A stretch of 64,000 bases of DNA from Sclerodactyla briareus (taxonomy: Eukaryota; Echinodermata; Holothuroidea; Dendrochirotida; Sclerodactylidae). The stretch lies in contig JAODTK010005627.1 of the NCBI GenBank assembly GCA_026419785.1, forward strand, positions 93,553 through 157,552, given 5' to 3'. The position numbers and the translations under genes are program-made. Shown here in pieces: positions 23,265-34,805 of this stretch. Under the pieces are notes generated by a model that had not been told where the DNA came from, searched no databases, and worked only from the letters and a program-made list of their open reading frames with translations. Positions within the stretch are counted from its first letter, which is position 1; every line of letters begins with the position of its first letter.

Positions 23265-23860
23265 CTATTGCCTTTGCAGTCAGGTCTAATGTCCCTATGG
23301 TCAAGAGAGGTCAAAGTCTGGAATGGGCTTGTAAGCACGATGACTGTGCAACGAAACAATGTAGAGAACTCCTACTTAACGAGATAGATTATCCCTATCG
23401 TTCTAGGTCGGGACTAAAGTAGCATAAGGTCAACAAAAGTCTTAACAACTTGTGAGCACAATAACTGTGTAATGAAATGATGTAGAGATTCATATATTGC
23501 CCAAGTAGTTTTCATTAGAGTAGATGATCCCTATTGGTTTGGGGTTAGGTCCAGTTCACCTGAGTCAACAGAGGTCGAAGGTCAAAAAAATCACGTGAGC
23601 ATAAGAACTCAGCAACGGATGATAGAGAGCTCATACTCGGCATGACGAGTGGCACATGGTGTTTGTAGATGACTAATATCGTTGGAGGCGAGTCAAAAGT
23701 CAACGAAGGGCAAACAGAGGTCGAGTTCTGAAGAAAAAAAATCGTGAGAAGATATCTGCACGCAAACGGAATGAGGAAGATAACTCAAACTTGGCACGAG
23801 TAGATTATCTAATCGTCGTCTTAGAGTCAGGTCGAAGATCACCTAAGGTCTGTCCCATTA
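23265..23860 (+). repeat. Tandem repeat, about 137-bp unit
   Basis: Four units. The phrase 'tagatgatccctattgg' or close variants recurs at about 23385, 23521, 23667 and 23804, giving spacings of 136, 146 and 137 bases. Each unit also carries AGGTC-containing phrases and a 'gtgagcacaataactg' type phrase. One unit contains AGGTCG-A-AGGTCA at 23572-23584. Confidence 0.8.
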
Positions 23861-23864
23861 TAGA

Positions 23865-25195
23865 GGCATGAACCAAAAAAAACTTCTTTCGGTCGTTCAG
23901 TGGCGGGACAATGGAAGCGCTGAGTCCTTGGGTTCTTGTAAGGTCCCTATAGGATCAAGGGGATGACTGGCTCTAGCTTCTGCTCTACTGACTGGGAGGC
24001 ACGTAAAAACCCATACTAGGTCTGTCGAATCTATGCTTCTTACTACATTCAAAGTTGAAATAACCCTTTCTTGGACTGATTGATGTTACTGGCCTCTCCT
24101 CGGTGGTCGTGCCTGCCAGTTCCCGTTGGTGCATGTTTAGTATGTGAGAGCCAATTGAAAATGAACTAATTTATCTTGGCATCATGGATGATGCTCCAGT
24201 GTTTCTCTTGTTATTTCTACTGTTTTGGATGTGTAATGGTTTTGTGTTTGTTCTCCTCATCGTTTCGTCTCGAAAATGAACTACAAGTGAACAAAACGAC
24301 AGAATAATGTAGGGTCCACCCACTGACAGAGGGAGAACGAACGGACATACACAAAGGCTGATTGAACTGCTTACATGCAGCTAAAAAAGAGGAAATCATG
24401 AGAAGTTGGTGCGAAACATGCGCAGTAGTCTTCTTTCATTGAACGTACAGCAAACAAATAAAATAATGAAACCATTAAATTTAAAACACCACTTTAACTA
24501 TTCGATGACTACTTTAGCGGTTCTTAGGTATTGGCTTCAGTGGCGTGCCCAACGGGGGAGGGGGCTTGGCCCGCCCACCTCTGTCGATAGTCGGGGGAAG
24601 AAGCTAGTTGTGGGAAATCCCTTGGATGTACATGTTAGTAAGCATAGGTCATGTTGCCATACTATCACTAATATTATCAATTCATGTCGATCACGTCACA
24701 GAATACTACCTTCATATTGTCCATAGGAGGCACTATTTTGCGTCTAAGCAATTTTGTTAACGAAACATTTTCCAAAGGAGAGTTACCCTTCCCTATATCG
24801 TTGAGGGTTTCATAAGCCCCCCCCCCCCCCCACACACACACACCACAAATGCAGCGCACGCCACTTTTGGTCTTACTGACACTGAATAACATTTCACCGC
24901 CACAGTATATAAGTGGATCGCTAATTGATTTAAACATTGATTTATGACCTAAAGAAACACCAAAACAGTCCATTGCTGAAAATGACACACGACTTAGTGG
25001 TTTCTTGAAAGCCTTGGTCCATGGAAAACCTCGTGGTGGCAGGACATTATAGGTGGTATGTAACGGTTAACGACACATCCACACACGTATGTTAGATTTT
25101 TTCAGGCCCACCAAGACAAGCCGTCACACACACAGCTGTACTGAGGTTGTAGTCAATAACATTTGATAGAACGACCACCGAGTATGCAATGAACT
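23865..25195. other. Unassigned sequence with a C/CA run
   Basis: Apart from a poly-C run followed by (CA)n at about 24818-24843, nothing is recognised. A minus-strand frame at 24677-24988 crosses that simple repeat and is discounted. Confidence 0.35.
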
Positions 25196-25199
25196 CAGA

Positions 25200-25239
<40 letters not shown>

Positions 25240-25240
25240 T
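25200..25240 (+). repeat. (TAG)n microsatellite
   Basis: Thirteen near-perfect AGT/TAG units. They generate long serine or tyrosine runs in translation that have no coding meaning. Confidence 0.95.
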
Positions 25241-25879
25241 GGTTGAGTCTCGTCTATCCGGACATGCCTCATGATTCAACTTCCGCAAAGTATCACGATC
25301 TTGCACAAGGTTTATTGTCTCCTCAAATCTGTTTATGTTGGTGTCTCCTGAATTGCGATTTGATTTTTTCCGAGCAAGGTAGTCACAGGTCTCCCATACT
25401 CAGACAAGGAGCATCAATTACTGTATCAAGGATGACTGCTATATTTGCTCATTTATCATTCGTGTAGCCATGAGAAAAATCTCAGCGTCCCCATTTTTTG
25501 GGAGGGGGGTGACCCCCAGCAGAGACCCCGAAAAATGCATTAGATAATAACTGATTTGCTAAAAGGTTTGTGTAAAAGTTTTGACAACTCAGCTGCTCAG
25601 AGCAACGATGTGCGTATTCTCTGTGGGGGAACATACAATCATCACTAACGAAGCTGGTCCGACCAGTCGACTCATCGTGTTTAAAAAAACATGCGTCTTC
25701 AAACGATTCCTCGTCCAACAATCAGAGACATTTCTAGGAGTTACATAACACATATGACGTCTTGTTTTTTTTTGTTTTTTTTACATCACATTACTGAAAG
25801 CTTATAAGATGAAATATGAAATTGACCTAACCACCACCGACCCTTCAGAAGTTCCATATTGGAGGTACAATTTTGGATT
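25241..25879. other. Unassigned sequence
   Basis: No recognised gene or repeat copy. A T-rich tract at about 25764-25781 is the only local feature. Confidence 0.3.
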
Positions 25880-26215
25880 TGTTCCTCCATAGTCACATCC
25901 GCTGTTCGGGTGAACCATACGTCGATTAATGACATTGGCAATTGTAAGGGGTCGCTGAATTGCGAATGGAGCAGCTCGCCGCGTAGTAGCAGGACGGCGA
26001 CTGGTTATACGGACAATTGCAGTAGGGAGAATGACCAGTAACTCGAAAAACAGCCACCGTACCCTTCAGAGACATCAGGGAAGCATGCGACGGTAATAAG
26101 AACCACGCGACCAGGATGGACAACAGCGACGGAACGTCATGACTGTATCGGGTAGTTATCGGCTAGCTGTGGGTACGTACGAGATTAAAACGTGTGTATA
26201 TTATAACAACAGCAA
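25880..26215 (-). repeat. Dispersed repeat R1, copy E (5' fragment, inverted)
   Basis: The reverse complement starts with an AT/ACA-rich head (26195-26225), then CCCACAGCTAGCCGATAACT and TCATGACGTTCCGTCGCTG, matching the start of copy B. It continues into TATAACCAGTCGCCGTCCTG (compare TATAACCAGACCTCCCTCCTG in copy C, one base shorter here) and fades near 25880. It differs from the other copies mainly by substitutions and keeps a 65-codon frame (26123-25926) with CPYNQSPSC. Confidence 0.65.
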
Positions 26216-26822
26216 CAACTATTCTTTCAAGCCCATTCAAGGTCAACAAAATAATAAATGCTATGATAGCTTGAAAACACTCGATTTATCAACTTATCAA
26301 GATTGTTATGTTAGTTACAAATCCCAATCACCACTCATGGAGCACAGTGGGACTAAGCATCGAGGTAACTACGACCTCGTACACCCGCTTCTCCGAATCC
26401 CCTGGTCTCCTCTCCTGATTAAGCGTCGGCCGAGGCCTTGAAAGTTTGTGGCCATATTTCCTATTTGGTCCAGTTGCTCAAGTACGCTAAATCAAAACTT
26501 TTGCAGACCCATTATTGCCAGCTGATTGAAACCATGTCGTGCAGGAATTGGAATCCAAGCTGACAAGCATTGAGGAAGATGAATGTGACATTATGTATTG
26601 AATGAATGAATAATCATATATGATACCGTGAGAGCAATCGCTAAAATTTCCCCTCGCTTCGCGTGTGACACAATCTTTTATAGCAACCGATTCCAAATGC
26701 AGAATAAATGTCTCATCATTCGGGTTCTCCGGACAAATTTCGACCAGAAGAGATGATCGAGAAAGTGCAAAGAAATTATTGCAGTAGCGGCAGACCCAGA
26801 CCCATAAGCTTTCCCCCTACTG
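26216..26822. other. Unassigned sequence
   Basis: Nothing recognised. The frame at 26139-26441 begins inside antisense R1 and has no domain. Confidence 0.3.
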
Positions 26823-26915
26823 CCCTAGCGGGTCCCCAAGGACGGGAATTGAACCCGTGTTTGACCGTTGGGGTCGTTACAGAGAAACTGTTGTGGTCAT
26901 TATAGACTCATGCAT
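26823..26915 (-). mobile_element. tRNA-like relic with intact T-arm
   Basis: On the minus strand ACGGG-TTCAATT-CCCGT (about 26852-26836) forms a perfect five-base-pair T-arm with a seven-base loop and a box B. A convincing box A was not found at the right distance, so this is a SINE head or tRNA fragment rather than a tRNA gene. Confidence 0.35.
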
Positions 26916-27029
26916 AACAAACAAAACAATCCAAAACAATGCTCCAAAACAATCAGCAGTGTCGCTTATAGCTATGATCGCATAGATGCCAACACTTTCC
27001 TTTTCTGGGAGTAATCATACTATTCTCAC

Positions 27030-27240
27030 TCAAATATTTAGATAGGTATGTCCAGTCATTTCAGGTCACAGGAGGTCAAATTTGAATAATTTATGCGATT
27101 TTCCCAACTCTGTTGTATTTAAACGAAACTTGGAGAATGTGGAGTACCGTTGTTCCCAAACAACTGGTAGGTCATTTCAAAGTCACCGAGGTATTTTCTA
27201 CGGGGATATAAACGTCGGCGGTTTTCCGCCCGTCACCTAG
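27030..27240 (+). mobile_element. R2 copy c: truncated Helitron-like element
   Basis: This is only the 3' part of R2. It has the GGTCA-rich phrase, 'aatttatgcgattttcccaa', 'aaacgaaacttgg', then CGGGGATATAAACGTC, the hairpin GGCGG-TTTT-CCGCC (27217-27230), six bases, and CTAG at 27237-27240 followed by T. It contains AGGTCA-CAGG-AGGTCA at 27063-27078. Confidence 0.5.
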
Positions 27241-27570
27241 TCACCATGGAAGTCGTCTCCTGTATCGTGTTTTCTTCAAGCATGTTTTGTGAATGTTAAT
27301 GCCGTTTTCCGAGTGCATTTGCAAATTTCTGGAAAAATACTTGGCCTCGTGCCAAATAAAACTCAGTTCAACGCAGGAGTTAAAGCCACCGCCTTCGGCG
27401 CGGAATGACAATTGCGTAATCCCCCTTCCCCCCCCCCCCCCAGAAAAAAAAAGCAACACACTACACATTAAGCTGTTCACGTTTGTATGCCCATCACTAT
27501 GCAACTCGGCGTGTAGACGAGATTCTCCCCATTCTCTGATCATTAATTAAAGCTAATTTTTAAATTGTCA
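27241..27570. other. Unassigned sequence with a poly-C run
   Basis: A C-rich run followed by A-rich sequence at about 27421-27450. No gene recognised. Confidence 0.3.
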
Positions 27571-27574
27571 CGTA

Positions 27575-27815
27575 ACACACTCTTAAAAATGTTGTGTAGA
27601 CTTCACACAACAGTCTTGTAAATAGGCACAACATCCCGGTGTTATGTAACTGTGTAAGAAGTTACATAACATCTGTAAAGGTTGTGTAAAAATACACTAA
27701 TTGTTCGGGGTATAAAACAATGCTGGGTGTAATTTAATACACAAACACGGGATAGGGGATGCTATGTTACACAAATATTAAGAAGAATGCACTCTTAGAA
27801 ACCCAACCAATTCAT
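27575..27815 (+). mobile_element. MITE-like element with two hairpins
   Basis: It is bracketed by CACTCTTAAAAATG (27578) and CACTCTTAGAAACC (about 27790), in direct rather than inverted orientation. Inside, GTTGTGT...ACACAAC (27591-27611) and GTTATGTAAC...GTTACATAAC (27641-27670) form perfect stems of 7 and 10 base pairs. It is short, AT-rich and non-coding, as expected for a miniature element or a structured satellite monomer. Only one copy is in the window. Confidence 0.4.
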
Positions 27816-28120
27816 CATCTTTCGGACGTATGCTGATAGGTTTGGAGGGGGATCTATAAAGTTATGTGCTGGTAAGTTTGCGTCAGAAGAGTTCCGGAAA
27901 ATGGTTGTGCACGCTGTTCGTGCAAAGTCGGAGGGCCAGTGTACACCTGTGACCTCTCTATTATCATTATCACCTCATTAATGTAGCCGAGAATAGGCTT
28001 ATAGAGCAATCAATAAGAAACAGCCAGTGGAGGATAGCAAGCGCTTTCTCTTCATTTCAGCTACAACGTTACCCCTAGTGCATGTGCAGTGATTTTGCGT
28101 GGAACCTCGGGATGAAGATG

Positions 28121-28210
28121 TCGGTTCGTATCCCCAGTAGCAAGGTTTGTTTTGTGGGTTCTCAGTCGGTTCGTATCCCCAGTAGCAAGGTTTGTTTTGT
28201 GGGTTCTCAA
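28121..28210 (+). repeat. Exact 45-bp tandem duplication
   Basis: TCGGTTCGTATCCCCAGTAG and the next 25 bases occur twice back to back (from 28121 and 28166) with at most one difference at the end. The phrase GGTTCGTATCCCC resembles a pol III box B, so this may be a duplicated SINE fragment. It is near-identical, while other repeats here are diverged, so it is recent or an assembly artefact. Confidence 0.85.
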
Positions 28211-28214
28211 TCGA

Positions 28215-29520
28215 CTGCTGTGAGGGACTGCTGCGTAGTTATTCAGTGAGACAGTTTAGGTTGTTCGCAAGCAACCACCGATCATCCTTCCAGATAATTC
28301 TCATTCACTGCTAGCGCGTCCCATTCGAAACAGTCGACAAAGCCGTAATGCATGTAAGCCTTAGCCCATCTGGTGGAAGCATCGGAAGACCCTTTTATGG
28401 CTCGACAGCACAGGCGGCGCTTTGGCTGAAAACTGGAGGGGGATCCCTTTCCCAAAAAAAGTTACTTGGGAAATGTAAAAATGAAGTCAATGGGTGATGT
28501 TTTTTAATGGGAAAGGATTTGTATAAGGGTCACATAGTTCCATCAGGTCAGCGACAATGTGGTGTTTTCTTCTGGTCATAAAGAAATAGGCAGTGGGAGT
28601 AAAGAGTAAATCTCGGAGAATGTACTCAATTGGAGCGCCATGTGCCCAGGTCGCCCGCGAGCCCAAAATATTGGCTATACGTCATTGTTTAGAGACAGAA
28701 GGACGGTTGCGTGTGTGGGATTTTTTCGTAACCACGCTTCTGATCTTGTATTGTAGTCTTGTCTAGTACTAGTGTTTTTCACTCAGATACTGTGATGTGT
28801 TAAACACTGTTTTTGATTACTGTAGTAACTTCGTCATCTCGATTAAGTTCCTGGTACTGGTCGTTGATGGCGGAAGCAACGTAAGAAACGTTCACTGAGG
28901 AGCGAGGGTCATAATTGTACGTCAGGCAACGAATAGGATGGTAACAGGGTGAGAAGTCACAAAAAACACAGGCTCAAAATTCGGAGAAAGACCACACCTA
29001 CAAACTTGAGAAAAAATAAAATTTGACAAACTTGAAAATGGCACCAGTGAATGACCTTCAGTGACCTCGACAAGGGTGGCGATCATGGGGGGGGGGGGAC
29101 CAATATTCTGGTTGGGGGGACGCAATGCATTTTGTCCCCCTCCCCCCCCCCCTCAATATTTGAGCACGACTTCTATTTCGCTGACATTGTACCCGAGGTA
29201 TCAAGCAGCAACGTGTTTAAACAAATGCATAATGACCTAAATTATCATGTTGAGTGAATTCTGCTGCTCAATTTTCAAAATTGTTGCGCGCTACGCGCGC
29301 GGGTATTTAGGTTAAGGCCATGTCCAGACATATAATGTGCCGTGTGCAGACATATGATTCCTAACAAAATAATGCTCGAAATTTACTTTGGTTGTTCTTT
29401 TATCCCTATCGTTTGAAAAGGACGGGCTTACCAGTTGGTATATTGCCCCCTTCATTGGACTGTCGAGTTCCAGGTAGGAGACAGTTAGTTAAATAAACAA
29501 ACAAACTAACATACAAATCG
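28215..29520. other. Unassigned sequence with G and C runs
   Basis: Long G run at about 29087-29098 and C run at about 29140-29152. A palindromic GCGCGCTACGCGCGC lies at about 29285. No gene recognised. Confidence 0.35.
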
Positions 29521-30175
29521 CAATCTTGAGGTGAAGTGGGTTGAGGCGACGGGGGTAGGTCTACCACGTAGCGGGATCGGTGTTTTTATTTTTATTTATT
29601 ATTTTTATGGGTGCGACCACTTGTTGAAAGTTGTGTGCACGGTGCACTGACTATCACTATAAGAGCACACGGTGCGGCATCGAGTATGCGGGCCAGGGAA
29701 CGCCCAAATTGCGTTGTCAGAAGACATGATTCAAACTTCAAGTGAAGAAAAGGCTAAGTCCAAATATTCCCTGAATTTTCGATGGAATGCCCAAAGTGTA
29801 ACTTTGTTGTAGTTTTTTTTTTTTTTTTCAAGTGAAGGAGGTTGAGGCGACGGGGGGTAGTCTACACCTGGCAGGACCTGTGAATTTTTGGCATATATGA
29901 TCTATTTGCAAATTTAAAAAATAGAGTATTCAGCAATCAATTATTATGGGTGCGACCACTTGTTGAAAGTTGGGTGCCTGCGTGCACAGTGCACATACTA
30001 TGAAGGGGCACTCAACGCGGTGCCCGCCCCCGCCCGTGTGAAACTCTATAAAAAAAAAGTTTCGGCAAGGGAAACGCCACAAGTTCGTGCTAAGACATCA
30101 TTCAAAATTCAGATGAAGATAAGTTTATATTCAAAGATGCCTGACTTTTCGATGGATGTGTCCAGAGTGTAAAGT
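29521..30175 (+). repeat. Tandem duplication, about 310-340-bp unit
   Basis: Two diverged units. Both contain GTTGAGGCGACGGGG (29550, 29851), GGGTGCGACCACTTGTTGAA (29609, 29948), a palindromic GTGCAC-N-GTGCAC (about 29635, 29986) and 'cgatggaatgcccaaagtgtaa' or 'cgatggatgtgtccagagtgtaa' near their ends. The second unit has an AT-rich insert near 29890-29940. No coding frame is conserved. Confidence 0.8.
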
Positions 30176-31130
30176 TCTCGCGAGATTTTTGGACTAAGAC
30201 AAATGTTTATTTTTGTGAGAAGAAATTACAACTAAACCACAACAACTCCAACTGCAAAAAGGACCTTGAGGAATATTCAAATTTAGTGTCAAATTGTCAT
30301 CAGAATAACTGCATTTTTGCAAAAATTTGCGCTCCGCACCAGTGAAGCTGGCCCCAATAATTACTTTGTGGCAAGCCAGGCCTTGTATATCGGTGATGAA
30401 AATCAGTAGTTGCAAGGGGAAAAAGTTCCACTGGGACTAACTCGAACACGGAGAATGAGTCGAATTATCTAATATGTATAATCTGGCATGGGGGGTATGT
30501 TTGGCATCTTTTGGATTTCGGCTCCGCGTCAGTGTTCTTAGCATTTTGGGTTCGGACTTGTGGTAGTTCTGTACGAGTGTACAAAACCGTAGTTGCCAAA
30601 TTCAATTAACACTGGAAACTCCTGAATAGACTAGGCACAATTTATAATCAGGAATGAAGCCGTTAGAAAATTTTACCTAGTGCAACCCGCGTGGCAACAA
30701 TAGGGGGGCAATCTTCCACAGATATCAGTGTCGAAGTACCAAAAATGTTCTTGCAATCCACTCGGCTAAACAAATAAAAGTTCTTCAGTCTACCACTTCC
30801 AGAAAGCCGATTCCAAATGGAGTTCCATACACTTAGGGGCGTTAATATCGCTTGTTAGCAACAATATTTCGCCCAAATTTTCTTAGATCCGCGCTATGGA
30901 AAGCGCTTCGCTTATAGATTGTGCCCTAGTTATAGGGGGGGCCTCTGCTGTGATAACTTCTTCTGCCCCCCCATCAAACCTCGAAAAATAATATTCGAAA
31001 ACTAACTAAAAAGTCGAAAAACAATTTTACAGGGCACCCCCTCGTCTTCTACAAATTTGAGTGGACACCAACGGAAAAGATACAATGGAAATTCAACAGA
31101 AACACTTTGGTAAATAGGGCAGAGAATGTC
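30176..31130. other. Unassigned sequence with GCGCTCCGC-type palindromes
   Basis: Short imperfect palindromes such as TTTGCGCTCCGCACC (about 30327), GGCTCCGCGTCAGTG (about 30521) and CGCTATGGAAAGCGCTTCGC (about 30892) recur. Similar strings occur at 4631, 29285 and 42421. No gene recognised. Confidence 0.3.
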
Positions 31131-31132
31131 AA

Positions 31133-31519
31133 ATGAGTTGCCCCGATGATTTACGTGTCCGGAGAGTTCCGGAAAAAAAAAATACGGCGCGCGCCAACTG
31201 TGTCAGTGCCAGTGGTAAGGAGCAGCTTTTTTCACATCTGGCCAAGAAGCTGAAGTCGGGGCAGCGATTGGACCGAGGTCAGACAAAAGTCCAAAAATTT
31301 GTGTTGGGCTTGTTACATGCAGCTGAAACGCTCGGGAAAGGTAATTTTTCCAAGCCATCTGGGGAGCTTGCACAACAAAAAATATATTGTCCGCTCTGCG
31401 ACTGCCGGATGATGGCGCTCGCTTATATAATATTTTTGACCCCTGTCAAATATATGTGCCCCCCCCCCCCCGATGCTACTGGCCAGTTAATTTTCGGTTT
31501 TCTGTCGGTAAGGTTGTAG
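31133..31519 (+). CDS. Doubtful open frame of 128 codons, product unknown
   Basis: The middle of this frame (about residues 24-75) is charged and low in simple repeats, with LFSHLAKKLKSGQRLDRGQT as an example, and a possible donor AAAG|GTAATT follows at about 31340. After that the frame passes through a TATA-rich stretch and a poly-C tract, where it is not credible. No family was recognised. If real, only about 31180-31340 would be an exon. Chance is more likely. Confidence 0.15.
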   Translation: MSCPDDLRVRRVPEKKNTARANCVSASGKEQLFSHLAKKLKSGQRLDRGQTKVQKFVLGLLHAAETLGKGNFSKPSGELAQQKIYCPLCDCRMMALAYIIFLTPVKYMCPPPPDATGQLIFGFLSVRL

Positions 31520-32619
31520 CGTTCACCCCCTATCGTAAAACCGGTTAGCATACGTCCCTGAATTTGGCCACCTGTCTGGTCTCATTGGAAGTGTCTCTCC
31601 AGCATCTGTGGTCCGCAAAGACGATAGAAATAGGGCCGTATTTTTCTAGTAAAAACTCAGGGCCTATCTAACGGAGGTTTCAGAGAGGGGTCAGTCGTTG
31701 GTCAAATTGGATCCTGCAAAATCTCGAGCTTCGCGCGAACGTCCGTGGAGTTGCCATGCCCATTTTTATTGCTCCTTTCATTGAACGAAACTCACTTGCA
31801 AGGTATTTTAGAATGTCGCAGCACCCAATGCAAAAACCTTGAAATTGATCCCGAACAGAGACAGGCGATTAAGGTTTTGGAGAACCTTGCCTAGCATAAA
31901 TTGTTATCAGTTATAGAATGCTGATATGTCCCAAAAGGCTTCGGGGAGTGCCGTTTATCGCAGTCTAGGGGGCTGTAAACGAAAATATTTTCTTGAAAGC
32001 TGCGCGCCAACATGTGGTGGCGTTCCGCTTAGATCGTATTATCTTGTCCCCCCCCCCCCCCCCCAATCGCCAACCAAATCGCCGCCCTTGGACCTCGACC
32101 CTACTGTCAATTTATTGTGTCATATGGTATACGGTACCACGTCCATCAAGTTTCGTGATAATCCATCCAACTCTAGAGAGTTGATTAGACTATTTAAATA
32201 GCATATACTACGTCCAAATATTACGTTCGTGTACCCTTCATATTGTCCTATATACACCGGGCTGCATCATAATGATCCCCTGATATTGTCAGTTTTTTTT
32301 ATAGTTTTTTGTTTGAATTAATTTCAAAGCTGTGCAAATTGTTACAAGACGTTCGGCTGAAACTAGTAACGCATGACAAAACGTGCGGTATTGGTAACCT
32401 TCACACAAAATTCCACCATCCAGCGTGACAGTTTTGCCAAGTTGAGCGATTTTTCAACTGTTGAATAACTGATAGACAGACAGAAAACGCGCAACAATCG
32501 TACAAAGTGACTACCATGGTCTCCCTTGACAAGTTCAGACGAGACGAAATGAAAAAGTCAGTGTGTTTTTTAAGAAACCTGAGCACAATTGCTTTTTCCT
32601 TCTTCAACCTGGGTAACAC
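31520..32619. other. Unassigned sequence
   Basis: A poly-C tract at about 32049-32062 is the only clear feature. The minus-strand frame at 32739-32401 starts inside the antisense of the following SINE and is discounted. Confidence 0.35.
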
Positions 32620-32624
32620 TTCCA

Positions 32625-33062
32625 AGAAACTTGGCCATGTCACCATGTGATAAGTCGGTAGTTCTCCGTACTGCAAAACCAATGATTGCCGATTCGAATC
32701 CCAGTGAAAGCCAGGAATTTCCGCAGGGGTGTTGGACAAGGCATGCCCCCTGAATATTTCCAGCTACCCACGTGTGAAAGTGGGGACCTTGTGAAGAGTA
32801 GCGAACGCTGTATATATGTGGTTTCCCTTTTGGGACGTCCCCCGGGGGCCACGATTAAGCGCCGTTACATGTCTGAAATGGTGCGACATGATCAGATGAG
32901 TGAACAAGCCAGAAATTGGTACTGTGTAGTTCAGTAGTATGGGTGTGACTTAATTATTACGCGATGATCAGGGGTAGTATGTGTGAAGCGCTTCGAGCAT
33001 GTCTTCGACTTGGGAAAAATCGTTATATAGCACCGGATAGTGTTATTATTATTAACAAAACT
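32625..33062 (+). mobile_element. tRNA-derived SINE (S1)
   Basis: The head has TGATAAGTCGGTAG (box A-like, about 32648) and CCGATTCGAATCCCA (box B, about 32689). The body ends with GTGAAGCGCTTCGAG (about 32981), CGTTATATAGCACC and a short (TTA)n tail (33040-33055). Head, GCGCTT motif, TATATA phrase and simple-repeat tail are in the order found in many animal tRNA SINEs. Length is about 430 bases. Transcription would be by RNA polymerase III and mobility by a partner LINE. Confidence 0.65.
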
Positions 33063-33408
33063 GCCTAAATTTAGGTAATTAGAACTTGCCACTCCGGGAG
33101 CACTCTTGTTATGCTATATTTTGGCGAATGCAGATTCTCAACTTTGGGTGAGAGATTCCTTTGTATCCGGAATGTTTCAAAGTTTTACACTGGAAAAAAA
33201 CGCCGCAAAACCTCTTGTCGCTTTCTTCTGGAACCGGGCTCATTCCACTCTTGCACCCTTTTACTGAAATTCGACAGTTCTCTGATTGAATAATTATGGG
33301 AACCCCCGTCCCCTAAACTTGTCCCAACCCTGCCCCTTGGACGACGCAATATTAGTATCTACTGCGCGCCAATACATCACCACACAGGTGCGAGTTTGGT
33401 GGCATGGG

Positions 33409-33444
<36 letters not shown>

Positions 33445-34200
33445 TGCCCACACCAGATCATGTGATGTCATTGCATTAAGGAAATCGAGTCTAAAGCGAA
33501 ATTCGAAGAAAAATTTGCTTACTTGGGTATTGACAGGAGTGAATAGTATTCTGGTCACCACAGTTTAGTCGTTTCGTCAATGTGAGAGGCAGTGGGCAAA
33601 AGCTTACTCGCGGCTTCTTCTAACTCCGTCCGTGATATGAGAGACGAGGTTAGGAACTTGACCACTATATAGGCCTACACAGCACTCCTCGGAGACATCC
33701 GAACTGGGAATGCGATATGGACGTATGTAATTTTGACCAGGGTGAGGGTATCGAAGTCAGTGATAGTACTGCGCAAGCGCGAATCTTCAACACTGCCCGA
33801 CACCGTTATGGCTCGGGATGAGATATCGCGGGCAACCCCGGTGTGTACAATGACATGTTTGTCACACCACTGACAAATGTAAGGGCGGCTTAGTTTTCAG
33901 TCTCTTCTGGGATCCAAAAGCAATGGCAAGATTAAAGGTTCATGAATGGCCACTGAGCATCGCCCATGGCAACTCAATGAATGACAGGAACTTGGCCTAG
34001 GGGAGCAATTTTTGTTTACAGGATCGCAGTTTCGGCCGTGCCGTAATCAAATAGAGACAGACGGTTTAATAAGAATAATCAACAGCGATTAGAACAATAA
34101 TATATGAAAGTTCAACAGTGGTTCATGGGAACTTCAAGGGGGACACTCTTTTTTTCACAGGTGGTTTTCGGCGTAAGCGGGTAGACGGGTCAAAAGTCCA
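33063..34200. other. Unassigned sequence with a (GATA)n run
   Basis: A (GATA)n microsatellite occupies 33411-33444. Nothing else recognised. Confidence 0.4.
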
Positions 34201-34795
34201 GCAGTGATTACAGGAAACTTTGAGGGGACAAATATGGTTTTTGGGTGTTTACAAGTCCGCAGTTTCAGTAAAAGCCGCGTTCCAGCACGGCGGGCGGGCG
34301 GGCGGGGGGGCGGGGCGTCTAGAATCGCTCTTCGTTATTTTCGATGGAGCCGTTTTTCTGCACGGGGACGGGGCGGCGGGCGGGATTCGTTTTCTCGGAA
34401 CGGTCATGTAGCGATTTTTTCCGCCCGCCCTCGAGTCCGCGTGGTGCGTGTATTTTGCAATCAAAATCACGGGGAGTTCCCTGCAATTACGGCTTGAAGC
34501 AGGATAAGGGAGAGTAGAGGACAATTTTAGGTCAAATAATGTTCCAAAAAACATTCAAAAAAGGCCGCGTTCCATGGCACGCGGGCGGGCGGGCGGGCGG
34601 GCGTTTTCTCGAATCGGTCATGTAGCGATTTTTTCCGGCCCGCCCGCGTGTCCGCGTGGTATTTTTCGCATCAATTCCCGGGGATTCCCCTTCAATCTTA
34701 CCGGCTTGAACGGGGGGGGGGGGGGGGGGGGGGGGGTGGGGGGCCGGATAATGGAGAGTAGAAGGACATTTTAGGTTCAATAATGTTCCAAAACC
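34200..34795 (+). repeat. GC-rich tandem pair (G-strand orientation)
   Basis: Two units of about 300 bases. Each has 'aaaggccgcgttcca', a (GGGC)n block (34288-34316, 34580-34602), TCATGTAGCGATTTTTTCCG, a CCGCGTGGT phrase, and a tail with 'ggagagtagaggacattttaggt'. Unit 2 ends with a G run of more than 20 at about 34711. The GGGCGGGCGGGC blocks can form G-quadruplexes on the plus strand. Confidence 0.8.
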
Positions 34796-34805
34796 ACTTC
34801 ATATG

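Noticed and set aside
24540-24560. CAGTGGCGT-type hAT terminal sequence, also near 38400 and 2572
   Set aside because: No matching inverted end or target duplication was found for any of them.
32401-32739. 112-codon minus-strand frame
   Set aside because: Its start lies in the antisense of SINE S1, with the FHWDSNR phrase typical of an inverted box B; the rest has no support.
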